From contig NZ_JXMU01000029.1 of assembly GCF_001293565.1 (NCBI RefSeq), positions 1 through 39,014 of the forward strand: a stretch of 39,014 nucleotides of DNA, given 5' to 3'. Origin of the DNA: Ahrensia marina (GTDB taxonomy: Bacteria > Pseudomonadota > Alphaproteobacteria > Rhizobiales > Rhizobiaceae). Shown here in pieces: positions 30,604 through 38,339 of this stretch. Each line of letters opens with the position of its first letter. The first letter of the stretch is position 1. A model generated the notes under the pieces. That model was not told where the DNA came from, made no database searches, and saw only the letters and a list, made by a program, of their open reading frames with translations. Made by a program: the position numbers and the translations under genes.

Positions 30604-32049
30604 TCAAATGATGATTCGTGACGAATCATAACCGACCCGTTCGTTGTCACTTGCAGATTGTAAAGCAGCCAGCCGGCTGTCTATATCGCCATCCTGATCA
30701 CGTTTATTGCTGCCATCGGCATCGCTATCTTGCGCCATCGCATTATCAGAATTGGACAGATCGCCGTTTTCCATTGCGCCATCCTGATTTGCATTATTGC
30801 TGTTTCGGCCAAGGGTAATGTTGATATTCCCCTCGCTTGCACCCAGCGCCCGCATGGATGTTTTCAAGGCATCAATATCAGCGTTCAACAGATCGAGCGT
30901 CTGTCTGGATTCAACCACGAGATCAATTTTCACCCCGTCACCGTCTTTGGTTAGATGCGCCTGAACGCGGCCAAGACCAATCGGATAAAGCTGCAGCGAG
31001 ATAACATTGCGGTTCGCGGCAACCACACCACTTGCCTGTGCCTGCGCCGCACTTGTTGATTCACCTTTGTGCATGGAACGGATTTCCGGACCTAGGCGAT
31101 CAAGAACCTGATCTTTCACAGGCGGCGGCGCGTCATTGGAAGCCGTGGCGACTTGTCCCGTTGCATGCGTACCGGCCATTACGGATAGTTCAGGCGAGGC
31201 AGCACGGTTTACGGGAGGCTGAGCCTTATTCTTACTTCTATTCTCAACACCGCCTTCGCCTATCCCGGATGTATTTTTTAGACCGGCAAACTCACCGTCA
31301 GGTTGGCGCTGAACCACACTGCGTTCACCTTTTGAAAATCCCGGTACGACATCACGAAGAGCGCTTTTCACCGCCGGATCAAAACCGACCCGCCGGACAT
31401 CATCATTGGAAGCTCTCTGGGAAAAGACAAAATTCGATGACAAGCCGCCTGTTTGGCCTGCTACTGCAATTTGCACTGTATTCATCTCATTGCCACTTGT
31501 TGCAACCGCCTTTACTGAGCCGGCAATATTCGCTGAAACCCGCTCTGCTGTCAGTTGCGGTTCGGATGAATTGACATTGTCAGCAGACGCGTTCGCCGCC
31601 ATGCCAGACTTTGGCGTTAATGTGTTGACGATAGACTGAACACTATCTTCTGCAACGCTATTGGCCACGCCATCAGGGCTTTTGGATGCGCCGACATCTA
31701 CCGCAACATCGACCTTTTCAACGGCGACAGAAAGCCCCAACTCGCTCTCACCGACCACATCGACAGGTTCCTTTGTTTCAGCTTCAGGCTTCGCTTCCAA
31801 GTTCACACTTGAAGCCTGGTCTGCAAATTCGGCATGGGTTTCAAAACCCGCAATTCGCTTTATAGAAACGCCTTGCTTGGTAGCAGCCGTTTCAGTCGCC
31901 TCGCCTTTGGCCAGTTGAACACCCTGTTCGAGCATTTCTTTAAAGCCTGACTTTTCATCGCCTGTACCGTTACCGCCATTGGGTTTGGCCATTGGTGACG
32001 ACGCACGCCCGGTAGCAGGCTGGGCTGCCAAATGAGTATTTGCTATCAT
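30604..32049 (-). CDS. fliK: Flagellar hook-length control protein FliK
   Basis: 481 aa, low-complexity and polar over most of its length (Ser, Ala, Asn, Asp, Gly rich), as usual for the molecular-ruler part. The conserved C-terminal domain starts near residue 345: NVISLQLYPIGLGRVQAHL, then GVKIDLVVESRQTLDLLNAD and MRALGASEGNINITL. FliK measures hook length and switches export from hook to filament proteins. In rhizobia it was long called MotD. The last codons form part of a 19-bp palindrome. The ATG overlaps the motC stop by 4 nt. Confidence 0.85.
   Translation of the reverse strand: MIANTHLAAQPATGRASSPMAKPNGGNGTGDEKSGFKEMLEQGVQLAKGEATETAATKQGVSIKRIAGFETHAEFADQASSVNLEAKPEAETKEPVDVVGESELGLSVAVEKVDVAVDVGASKSPDGVANSVAEDSVQSIVNTLTPKSGMAANASADNVNSSEPQLTAERVSANIAGSVKAVATSGNEMNTVQIAVAGQTGGLSSNFVFSQRASNDDVRRVGFDPAVKSALRDVVPGFSKGERSVVQRQPDGEFAGLKNTSGIGEGGVENRSKNKAQPPVNRAASPELSVMAGTHATGQVATASNDAPPPVKDQVLDRLGPEIRSMHKGESTSAAQAQASGVVAANRNVISLQLYPIGLGRVQAHLTKDGDGVKIDLVVESRQTLDLLNADIDALKTSMRALGASEGNINITLGRNSNNANQDGAMENGDLSNSDNAMAQDSDADGSNKRDQDGDIDSRLAALQSASDNERVGYDSSRIII
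30611..30629. repeat. 19-bp perfect palindrome at the 3' end of fliK
   Basis: ATGATTCGT, one central base, ACGAATCAT. It covers the last codons of fliK (SSRII) and contains two GANTC sites. No T-tract follows on the fliK strand. It may be a protein-binding site or an mRNA 3'-end hairpin. Confidence 0.55.
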
Positions 32050-33305
32050 TCCAATGTCTCCAAAAGTTCATCGGCGCCACCAATTCTGGTCCGCATTTTT
32101 TCTACAAACGAGTCGAGCTTAAGTTCATCTCCATCAGGCTTTGGCTTTTCTTCGGTTTTCTGCATGTCCTCGGACAGCGCAGGGTCAATCACATCAACAT
32201 TGGCTTCCACCATTGGTTCGATGATATCATCATCAGCATTGAGCGAAGCTGTACGCGCTGAATCATCAATTTCAGGCTCAGCAACAATCGCGGTAAGCAG
32301 AGACAGCACCACACCGCGCAGCCGGCGGTTTTTCTCCTGAAGATCAGAAGGAATAATGTTGCGCACCTGTGTCAAAGCGTCTTGAGCGCTTTGCGCCGTG
32401 ATCGTGTCTATCTGATTATAAATATGCAGCAACTGGCGGTCAGCATCGCTCATAATTGCGTTACCAGACTGCCCGTCCGGCAATTCGTTCTTTTCCAAAG
32501 CAAAAAACAGCTCCCGCTTGCCCGCAAGCGATGCCGCACGTTTAATGCGGTTAAGCAGGGCCTGCCGCTCCAGATCAGGCAGGAACGACAACACCTTGAG
32601 AATCTCGCCTCTGAATATGGGATCATCCAGATCAACAGCCGCCCGCACCATTTCATTGGCAAAAGTCGCCGCAAAAGGCGATGTACCAAAAGCGCGCGCA
32701 TAGCGGCTGGCAGCGCGTATAAACTGAAACTGATCGGTCTTCTCACGGTAAACCGGCATAATCGCGCGCAGTGCGCTTTCTTCAAAAATCGTGCCGGGCA
32801 GTGTCAATTTCACGTAATTGAGGTCATCGGTTTTACGCACGCGATCTTCGTCATGCTGCGCCCGCACCAAGGCAATGGTTGCCCCCAGAATACCGCCAAT
32901 TTTGCGCGGCTCCAAAGTCCCGAACACTTCGCTTGCGTTTTGTCCATTATAGCGCTGCACAGCGCTGGCAACGGTCTGCAAGTCAGGAAATTCTTTAAAC
33001 GCATCGCGGCGCGCATAAACCAGCGCAACACCGCCGCCGGATATCGCAAAACTTAAAACAGCGCGTAAATTACGTTCATTGACGACTTCATCGGCATGAG
33101 GGCGCGTCAGATCATTACGCACCATCTTGTAGAGCGCACGCTGCATACCGATTGACGCTTTATCGCCCAGAGCAATTGAATCCTGCGCACGCTGAAAAGA
33201 GCGCACCAGCTGCGTTGGATCAAGCGAGCTGATATCCGCACGCGCAGATGTTGTTTCGGCCAATACGGCCAACAACATGGTTGCTATGGTCGCCAATTTT
33301 CTCAT
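32046..33305 (-). CDS. motC: Motility protein MotC
   Basis: 419 aa with a cleavable signal peptide (about 1-24, ending ARA). MotC is a periplasmic motor protein special to rhizobia and relatives; it binds MotB and is needed for stable stator function. Typical blocks are LDPTQLVRSFQRAQDSIALGD, MQRALYKMVRNDLTRP and FGTLEPRKIGGILGATIALVRAQ. The C-terminal third contains helical regions and an acidic tail (about 375-419). It is coupled by 4-nt overlaps to motB upstream and fliK downstream. Confidence 0.93.
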   Translation of the reverse strand: MRKLATIATMLLAVLAETTSARADISSLDPTQLVRSFQRAQDSIALGDKASIGMQRALYKMVRNDLTRPHADEVVNERNLRAVLSFAISGGGVALVYARRDAFKEFPDLQTVASAVQRYNGQNASEVFGTLEPRKIGGILGATIALVRAQHDEDRVRKTDDLNYVKLTLPGTIFEESALRAIMPVYREKTDQFQFIRAASRYARAFGTSPFAATFANEMVRAAVDLDDPIFRGEILKVLSFLPDLERQALLNRIKRAASLAGKRELFFALEKNELPDGQSGNAIMSDADRQLLHIYNQIDTITAQSAQDALTQVRNIIPSDLQEKNRRLRGVVLSLLTAIVAEPEIDDSARTASLNADDDIIEPMVEANVDVIDPALSEDMQKTEEKPKPDGDELKLDSFVEKMRTRIGGADELLETLE

Positions 33306-34507
33306 TGGTCACCAAGTTCAATGAGAATATCAATACGCCGGTTTTCTGGCGCAAAAGGGTCTTCCGGATTGCGCAATTCGCGGTCAGCCTTACCGGCAAC
33401 AGAAACGATCCGCTTTTCATCGATGCCGCTTCGCACCAGCATATAGAGCGTTGCCTGCGCACGTGCGGCCGACAGGCGCCAGTTGTCATAATTTTCACCG
33501 CGATAAGGCCGCCCGTCGGTATGGCCGACAACACTGACTGAAACATCCTTATCAACGATCTGTGCGCCGATAGCATCAACAGCATTGATCAGTTCCGCTT
33601 TGGGAATAGCCGAGCCGACACCAAACATGCTGAAACTCAGATCGTCTGAAAGTGAAACCAGCACGCCTTCCGACTGCGGTACAATTTTCACCTGATCCTT
33701 ATTCAAGCCGATAACGTTGAGAACGTCCTCAAGGGTCTCTTCAACGGTGGCGGCAAGCTGCTCGGCCTCGCTCGGTTCTGTCTCAGGCGTCTCTAACTGT
33801 TCTGCTTGCATCTCAGGTTTTTCGACCTGCTCTTCAAAAGTTTCAGTTTCTGGCTCTGTTATCGGTTCGATTTCGGCCTTCGCGACTTCCTGTGCAGCCT
33901 CGGCCATTTCCGGTTGGATTTCAGTCTCCGCAACAGCATCATTGTTTTCACGCTCTTCTAATTGCGCCTGAATAACTTCCCGCAGCGATCTTTCTTCTCC
34001 GGCCTCTGATTCTGTCACCTCATCGCCATTATCTTCCCAATAGGTCTGGGAGAACGGATCGATGAATACCGGTTCTGCAACGCTCTCGTTTTCCAGCACC
34101 GACGGGCTGCCGGTCCCGGCACCCAGTTGCTCGTCCATCGGTGCGCCTACGGCATCTTCTTCAACAATTTCATCAAGCATAGCAGCCGGATTGCCAAAGA
34201 ACTCGGCTTCGGTTTCACCTTTTGCTTCGTATTCCTCTATCGTTTCCTCCGGCGTACTTTCTGCCGGACTAAGACCTTTTTCGCTTTTCTTGGTATCAAC
34301 CAATTTTACCGGATTGAAATAGCTTGCGATTGATTTTTGCGCCTGATCATCCGTCGCGTTGACCAACCATAGCACCAGAAACAGTGCCATCATCGCCGTC
34401 ATGAAATCCGCAAAGGCGATCTTCCAGGCACCGCCATGATGCCCTTCTTCACCACTGCCACCACGGCGAACAATAATGATTTCCTGTTTTTCGTTCTCGC
34501 CCAACAT
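33302..34507 (-). CDS. motB: Flagellar motor stator protein MotB
   Basis: 401 aa. A cytoplasmic N-terminus precedes one membrane helix (about 31-50) with the proton-binding Asp34 in AFADFMTAMMALFLVLWLVN. A plug-like segment follows, then a long acidic linker (about 75-255, rich in Glu, Thr and Ala) that is extended compared with enterobacterial MotB. The OmpA-type peptidoglycan-binding domain has VSVVGHTDGRPYRGENYDNW and LSAARAQATLYML. It anchors the stator to the cell wall and forms the ion channel with MotA, which is not in this window. The start overlaps the preceding gene by 1 nt. Confidence 0.95.
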   Translation of the reverse strand: MLGENEKQEIIIVRRGGSGEEGHHGGAWKIAFADFMTAMMALFLVLWLVNATDDQAQKSIASYFNPVKLVDTKKSEKGLSPAESTPEETIEEYEAKGETEAEFFGNPAAMLDEIVEEDAVGAPMDEQLGAGTGSPSVLENESVAEPVFIDPFSQTYWEDNGDEVTESEAGEERSLREVIQAQLEERENNDAVAETEIQPEMAEAAQEVAKAEIEPITEPETETFEEQVEKPEMQAEQLETPETEPSEAEQLAATVEETLEDVLNVIGLNKDQVKIVPQSEGVLVSLSDDLSFSMFGVGSAIPKAELINAVDAIGAQIVDKDVSVSVVGHTDGRPYRGENYDNWRLSAARAQATLYMLVRSGIDEKRIVSVAGKADRELRNPEDPFAPENRRIDILIELGDQ

Positions 34508-35328
34508 CAGCCAAGCTCCGCGATCATGGCTTCAAACTCCGCAAGCCGCGTTGAAACAGACGACGTGTCATATGTGACGACAATATCAAGCAGCCCGTCA
34601 TCCTCAACGAATTTCAGTTTCACCGGCAGATCTTCCCGTGCTTCAAGTTGTGCCTGCAAATCTGAGATAAGACCGGCCGGCCCTTTCAGCGTTGCAACAA
34701 GATCACTGGAGGTTGGCACAATTGTTTCGATAAAAGTGGCAATGCGCTTTTTACCGTCTTCTTCAATGGATTTGCGCAAAATAGACTGAAAACCGGCCAG
34801 AACACTTTGATTGAATTCAAATTTCAGCGGCTCCAATGCGCCATGGACAGCACTGTCAATCCGGTCAATCACGCGCTGCAATGCATCTTCGGGAATGGCA
34901 CCTGCAACAGCCTTTGGCGCCTGCGCATTATCCATATCCGGAATATCATTGCCACCCGGTAATGGCGCATCCCCGACCTCGGAAAAGATTTCTTCCGCCG
35001 CACTTAGCGGGTCCAAAGCATCCTTATCTTGGGGCAGATCTTCCAAAGCGGATTCTTCCATCGGCAGGTCTGCACCAAGCGGCGGAAAGTCCTCATCCAA
35101 TGATATTTCATCCATCATAGGTGACGGACTTAATGAGCTTTCCTCATCCGTGCCAAACTTTGGCAGATGCGGGAACTCGGACAATGCCTGCTTGACGGAA
35201 GGTTCAAAACCGCGCGCCGATCTCTTTTCTGAAATCATATCCGGCACACCAAGCGGCCGAAAACCGCTTGGCCAGCGTCCACCGCCAATCTTCTTGTGTT
35301 TCTTGGAGGAAAAATCCGGAAGCGTCAT
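34507..35328 (-). CDS. Unknown flagellar-operon protein, possibly FliH-like
   Basis: 273 aa, no signal and no membrane helix. The N-terminal 125 residues are low complexity and acidic (KKHKKIGGGRWPSGFRPLG, then many Asp, Glu, Pro and Leu). A helical middle (about 140-200, with VIDRIDSAVHGALEPLKFEF) leads to a compact C-terminus: FIETIVPTSSDLVATLKGP and LKFVEDDGLLDIVVTYDTSS. The tail resembles the C-terminal domain of FliH, the regulator of the export ATPase, and FliH genes often follow fliF. The similarity is weak, and a rhizobia-specific motor protein is equally possible. Coupled to fliF (4-nt overlap) and motB (1-nt overlap). Confidence 0.55.
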   Translation of the reverse strand: MTLPDFSSKKHKKIGGGRWPSGFRPLGVPDMISEKRSARGFEPSVKQALSEFPHLPKFGTDEESSLSPSPMMDEISLDEDFPPLGADLPMEESALEDLPQDKDALDPLSAAEEIFSEVGDAPLPGGNDIPDMDNAQAPKAVAGAIPEDALQRVIDRIDSAVHGALEPLKFEFNQSVLAGFQSILRKSIEEDGKKRIATFIETIVPTSSDLVATLKGPAGLISDLQAQLEAREDLPVKLKFVEDDGLLDIVVTYDTSSVSTRLAEFEAMIAELG

Positions 35329-36962
35329 GCAGGAACTTCCGTAACCCAGCGTCTAAGAATGGCAGCCGCACGTTTTTCATCAAGATCGACAATCATCGCG
35401 ATACGGTCAGCAGGCTCGGGAGCCATACGTGCCATCAGCTCGTTGCGCGCCGGATCATTATTGTTTGAAAACTCCTCAAGAGGGAAATCCTGATCAAGCA
35501 TAGACGGCTCATCAAGCGAGAAGTCCGGCAACTCACCGGCGCCCTCCATGGCAAAATCTTCAACCTGCGGTGTTTCTGAACTGCCCAATGCGCGAACAGC
35601 CGGGCGAACAGCAAACATAAGCACCAGAATAACAGCCCCCAAAAATGCGATGGCGTTAATGGCGGTTCCAAGCTGCTTGGACAGAACGCTCGCCACACCT
35701 TCTTCCGATGCTGCGACAAGTTCTTCCACCGGCAAGAAGTTCACCGCTGTCAGTTCAACAATATCATTACGGCTTTCCAAAGTGCCCGATGCCGCCGCCA
35801 CCAATGACCGCAACTCGGCAAGCTTTTCTTCAAGCTGCGCGTCGTCCATATTCGGATTTTGCTCAAGCAAGGAGGCTTTATTGACAACAACAGCGACAGA
35901 CAGACGGCCAACTTCATATCCGTTGCTGACAACAGCAATCCGTTTTGAGTTCAGCTCATAGTTGGTTGTTTCTTCGCGGCGCTCGCTGCGCTCGCTCTCA
36001 TTGGCACCGCCCGCATCCGGCACTTCCTCAATCAGATCCTGCTCGACTGTCGCCGGTTGACCGCCTGCGCTTTGCGCGGATGAATTTTCACTGCGTACAA
36101 CCTGCACCGAACGCTCGACACGCGAATCAGGGTCAAAGATCGTTTCTTCGGTCTGCCGTTGGTCGGTATTGATGTCGGCCTGCACGCTGACACGGAAATT
36201 GGCTGAGCCAAGATATGGCGTTAGCGCCCGTTCGATGCTGCTGACGACCTGATTTTCCACATTGGATTTAATGCCCAGATTGTTACCGGCAGAATTACGC
36301 AGCGGATCTTCGCCTGCGGCCAGGACACGGCCTGCTGAATCAAGAACGGTAACATTCTCGGTTGAAAGCGAAGGAACAGCGGCCGAAACAAGATGGCGGA
36401 TGGACATGGCGGTTTGCTGTGCTTGCGAACCGTCATAACGCACAATGACCGATGCGGTCGGCGCCTGTTCCGCACGTCTGAAATTGCCTTGCTCAGCCAT
36501 CACAATGTGAACTCGCGCGGCACGCACACCTTCAATTGACTGAACTGACCGGGCAACCTCTCCTTCAAGCGCCCGCACACGTGTAATTTCCTGCATAAAT
36601 GCGGTTAGACCAAGCGAACCAAGGTCATCAAACAGCTCGTAACCTGTGCTTGAACCACTTGGCAGCCCTTTTTCAGCAAGAACCCTCCGCGCACGGCTGA
36701 CATCATCAACAGGCACAAGCAACGAGCTTCCCTCCGCATTGACATCATATTTGATGCCCGACTCGGAAAGCACGGTTCCCATACGCGCAATATCATCACG
36801 CTCCAGATTGACATAGAGCGTGGTATTTACCGGCTTGTTGATATAAATCGCGCCAAAAAGGATGATTGCCATTGTCGCAATGCCAATCCCTCCCAAGATA
36901 GCTAACTTCTTGATTCCCAGGGCGCCAAAATTCTGCATGAATTGGTTAAACTGATTGAGCAC
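35325..36962 (-). CDS. fliF: Flagellar MS-ring protein FliF
   Basis: 545 aa from a GTG with GGAGA 7 nt upstream. Membrane helices at about 20-41 and 434-455 enclose the periplasmic ring-building motifs: LYVNLERDDIARMGTVLSESGI, VEGEVARS-like LEGEVARSVQSIEGVRAARVHIV and YLGSANFRVSVQADIN. The C-terminal cytoplasmic end DRIAMIVDLDEKRAAAILRRW is the FliG-binding tail. It forms the inner-membrane base of the flagellum. In Sinorhizobium fliF follows the che operon; here it heads a separate operon with motB and motC. Confidence 0.95.
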   Translation of the reverse strand: MLNQFNQFMQNFGALGIKKLAILGGIGIATMAIILFGAIYINKPVNTTLYVNLERDDIARMGTVLSESGIKYDVNAEGSSLLVPVDDVSRARRVLAEKGLPSGSSTGYELFDDLGSLGLTAFMQEITRVRALEGEVARSVQSIEGVRAARVHIVMAEQGNFRRAEQAPTASVIVRYDGSQAQQTAMSIRHLVSAAVPSLSTENVTVLDSAGRVLAAGEDPLRNSAGNNLGIKSNVENQVVSSIERALTPYLGSANFRVSVQADINTDQRQTEETIFDPDSRVERSVQVVRSENSSAQSAGGQPATVEQDLIEEVPDAGGANESERSERREETTNYELNSKRIAVVSNGYEVGRLSVAVVVNKASLLEQNPNMDDAQLEEKLAELRSLVAAASGTLESRNDIVELTAVNFLPVEELVAASEEGVASVLSKQLGTAINAIAFLGAVILVLMFAVRPAVRALGSSETPQVEDFAMEGAGELPDFSLDEPSMLDQDFPLEEFSNNNDPARNELMARMAPEPADRIAMIVDLDEKRAAAILRRWVTEVPA

Positions 36963-37030
36963 AGATCATTCTCCGCAATAATGGCCAAACATTACGAAGC
37001 GAACCTTGTGCGTACATGAATTGATGAACC

Positions 37031-37063
37031 AAAAACAAAAAAGGCGGCCCAAGGCCGCCTTTT
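37031..37063 (-). terminator. Intrinsic terminator of flagellin 1
   Basis: On the minus strand a stem of AAAAGGCGGCC type (37053-37063 with 37039-37049, 3-nt loop) is followed by TTTTGTTTTT. Very strong; it ends the flagellin mRNA 22 nt after the stop and separates it from the fliF operon. Confidence 0.92.
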
Positions 37064-37084
37064 CGTCGATTCTCAAAGAGAATT

Positions 37085-38029
37085 TTATCCCTGGAAGAGA
37101 GACAGAATTGTCTGCGCGTTACCGTTCGCGATAGACAATGACTGAACACCAAGCTGCTGCTGCACCTGAAGTGCCTGCAAGCGTGTTGATTCTTCGGTCA
37201 TATCCGCATCGACAAGCTTACCGATACCCCGATCAATCGCATTCATCAGATCGCCGACAAATTCGCTTTGCATATTGATACGCTGTTTAGACGAACCAAG
37301 GTCCGAAGCGGCTGTTGTCAATGCTTCAACTGTTGCGTCAACATTAGAGATCATGTCTGCAAGAACAGTGTCGTCAACGTTAGCTGCTGTGATATCAAGT
37401 GTTGCAACTGTGTAGGTCACAGCAACCGGTGTCGTTGCGCCGTTGTTCACAGTGTATTCTGTGTCAAGCAAGCCAACTTCTGTTGTGCCTGTACCGGCAT
37501 CGAACAGAACTGTACTTGATGTATCAATGTCGATTGTTGCCAATGATACGGAACCGTCAGAAGCACGGTTGAAAGAAGCTACAACGCTCTTTGTTGCTGA
37601 GTAACCGGCAACACTTGAGTCAGTTGACAACCAGTTCTCACCGGAGAATGTCGCTGATTCAGCAATGCTGGCCAACTGGTTTTGAAGTTCACCGATTTCA
37701 GATTGGATTTTAGAACGGTCGACGCCTGGCTCACTGGCAGCAACAAGCTTGGACTTGATTTCGTCAACAACGTCCAAAGTCGCGTTAATACCTGTGTAGG
37801 CAACGTCAACTTTCGCAGCACCAAGACCCAAAGCGTCCTGAACTGTGCCAAGTGCTTTTGTGTCTGAACGCATTGTTGTCGCGATAGACCAATAAGCAGC
37901 GTTGTCACTGGCTTGAGAAACGGCTTTACCTGTAGAAATACGGGCCTGTGTTGTTTCAATAGCAGAATTTGTAGACTGCAGGGATTTAAGCGCAGTCATC
38001 GCTGCTGTGTTCGTCAAAATACTGGACAT
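37085..38029 (-). CDS. flaA: Flagellin
   Basis: 314 aa. The N-terminal polymerisation domain (about 1-145) begins SSILTNTAAMTALKSLQST and contains RISTGKAVSQASDNAAYWSIA. A variable centre (about 146-220) has VAGYSATKSVVASFNRASDG and TTVLFD-type repeats. The C-terminal domain (about 225-314) ends QQQLGVQSLSIANGNAQTIL. The protein is exported and forms the filament. GAAAGGGAC lies before the ATG. A second, nearly identical flagellin lies just upstream. The gene has its own promoter element and terminator. The symbol is given by family, as the numbering in this genome is unknown. Confidence 0.95.
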   Translation of the reverse strand: MSSILTNTAAMTALKSLQSTNSAIETTQARISTGKAVSQASDNAAYWSIATTMRSDTKALGTVQDALGLGAAKVDVAYTGINATLDVVDEIKSKLVAASEPGVDRSKIQSEIGELQNQLASIAESATFSGENWLSTDSSVAGYSATKSVVASFNRASDGSVSLATIDIDTSSTVLFDAGTGTTEVGLLDTEYTVNNGATTPVAVTYTVATLDITAANVDDTVLADMISNVDATVEALTTAASDLGSSKQRINMQSEFVGDLMNAIDRGIGKLVDADMTEESTRLQALQVQQQLGVQSLSIANGNAQTILSLFQG

Positions 38030-38068
38030 AAATTGTCCCTTTCAAAAGATACTCAAAGAAGGGACATG

Positions 38069-38103
38069 CCGGATATCCCGGTTCGATGGACAGGCATCAT
38101 GCC
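38069..38103 (-). promoter_or_regulatory. Double-palindrome element upstream of flagellin 1
   Basis: On the minus strand GGCATGATGCC (38103-38093), 11 nt, then CCGGGATATCCGG (38081-38069), ending 39 nt before the flagellin ATG. The first palindrome is identical to, and the second nearly identical to, the pair upstream of the chemoreceptor (9329-9361). Confidence 0.65.
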
Positions 38104-38291
38104 ATAGCCAACCAGGCCACCATCGATCTTAAGAAAATGACGGATAAAGTTTAACAAAAATAAAATGGAGGAAGCTGTCGCAGAAAAAATTATGCAAATC
38201 GGTCATGGTAAACAGTTAGATAACGGATCGCATCAGATTACCAACCAGAATATTCCATCTGTCAGCACACAAAAAGAAGTATATTACTAAC
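38104..38291 (-). other. Remaining intergenic region between the two flagellins
   Basis: The gap 38030-38339 holds the flagellin 1 promoter element and the flagellin 2 terminator. The 188 nt between them are AT-rich and show no gene. No TTAA-N7-TTAA site was found in the part I checked, upstream of the double palindrome. Confidence 0.5.
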
Positions 38292-38317
38292 AAAAAGGCC
38301 GCCCAATGGGCGGCCTT
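38292..38317 (-). terminator. Intrinsic terminator of flagellin 2
   Basis: On the minus strand AAGGCCGCCC (38317-38308) pairs with GGGCGGCCTT (38304-38295) around a 3-nt loop and is followed by a T-run. It lies about 22 nt after the stop, like the terminator of flagellin 1. Confidence 0.92.
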
Positions 38318-38339
38318 AATGCTGTTATAATCGTTACAA

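Noticed and set aside
30400-30621. 73-residue plus-strand frame in the ftcR-fliK gap
   Set aside because: Runs over the GANTC cluster and into the fliK 3' end, lacks a convincing ribosome-binding site and resembles no family.
32382-33056. 224-residue plus-strand frame opposite motC
   Set aside because: Covers conserved motC codons in antisense; His/Arg-rich artefact composition.
36946-37152. Minus-strand frame across the flagellin 1 terminator (a similar one lies at 38216-38404)
   Set aside because: Both are out-of-frame readings of the same flagellin 3' sequence continuing through the terminators, which explains their similarity.
38093-38103. GGCATGATGCC as a sigma-54 promoter
   Set aside because: Sigma-54 promoters need GG and GC 10 nt apart; here they are separated by 6 nt, and no activator context is seen.
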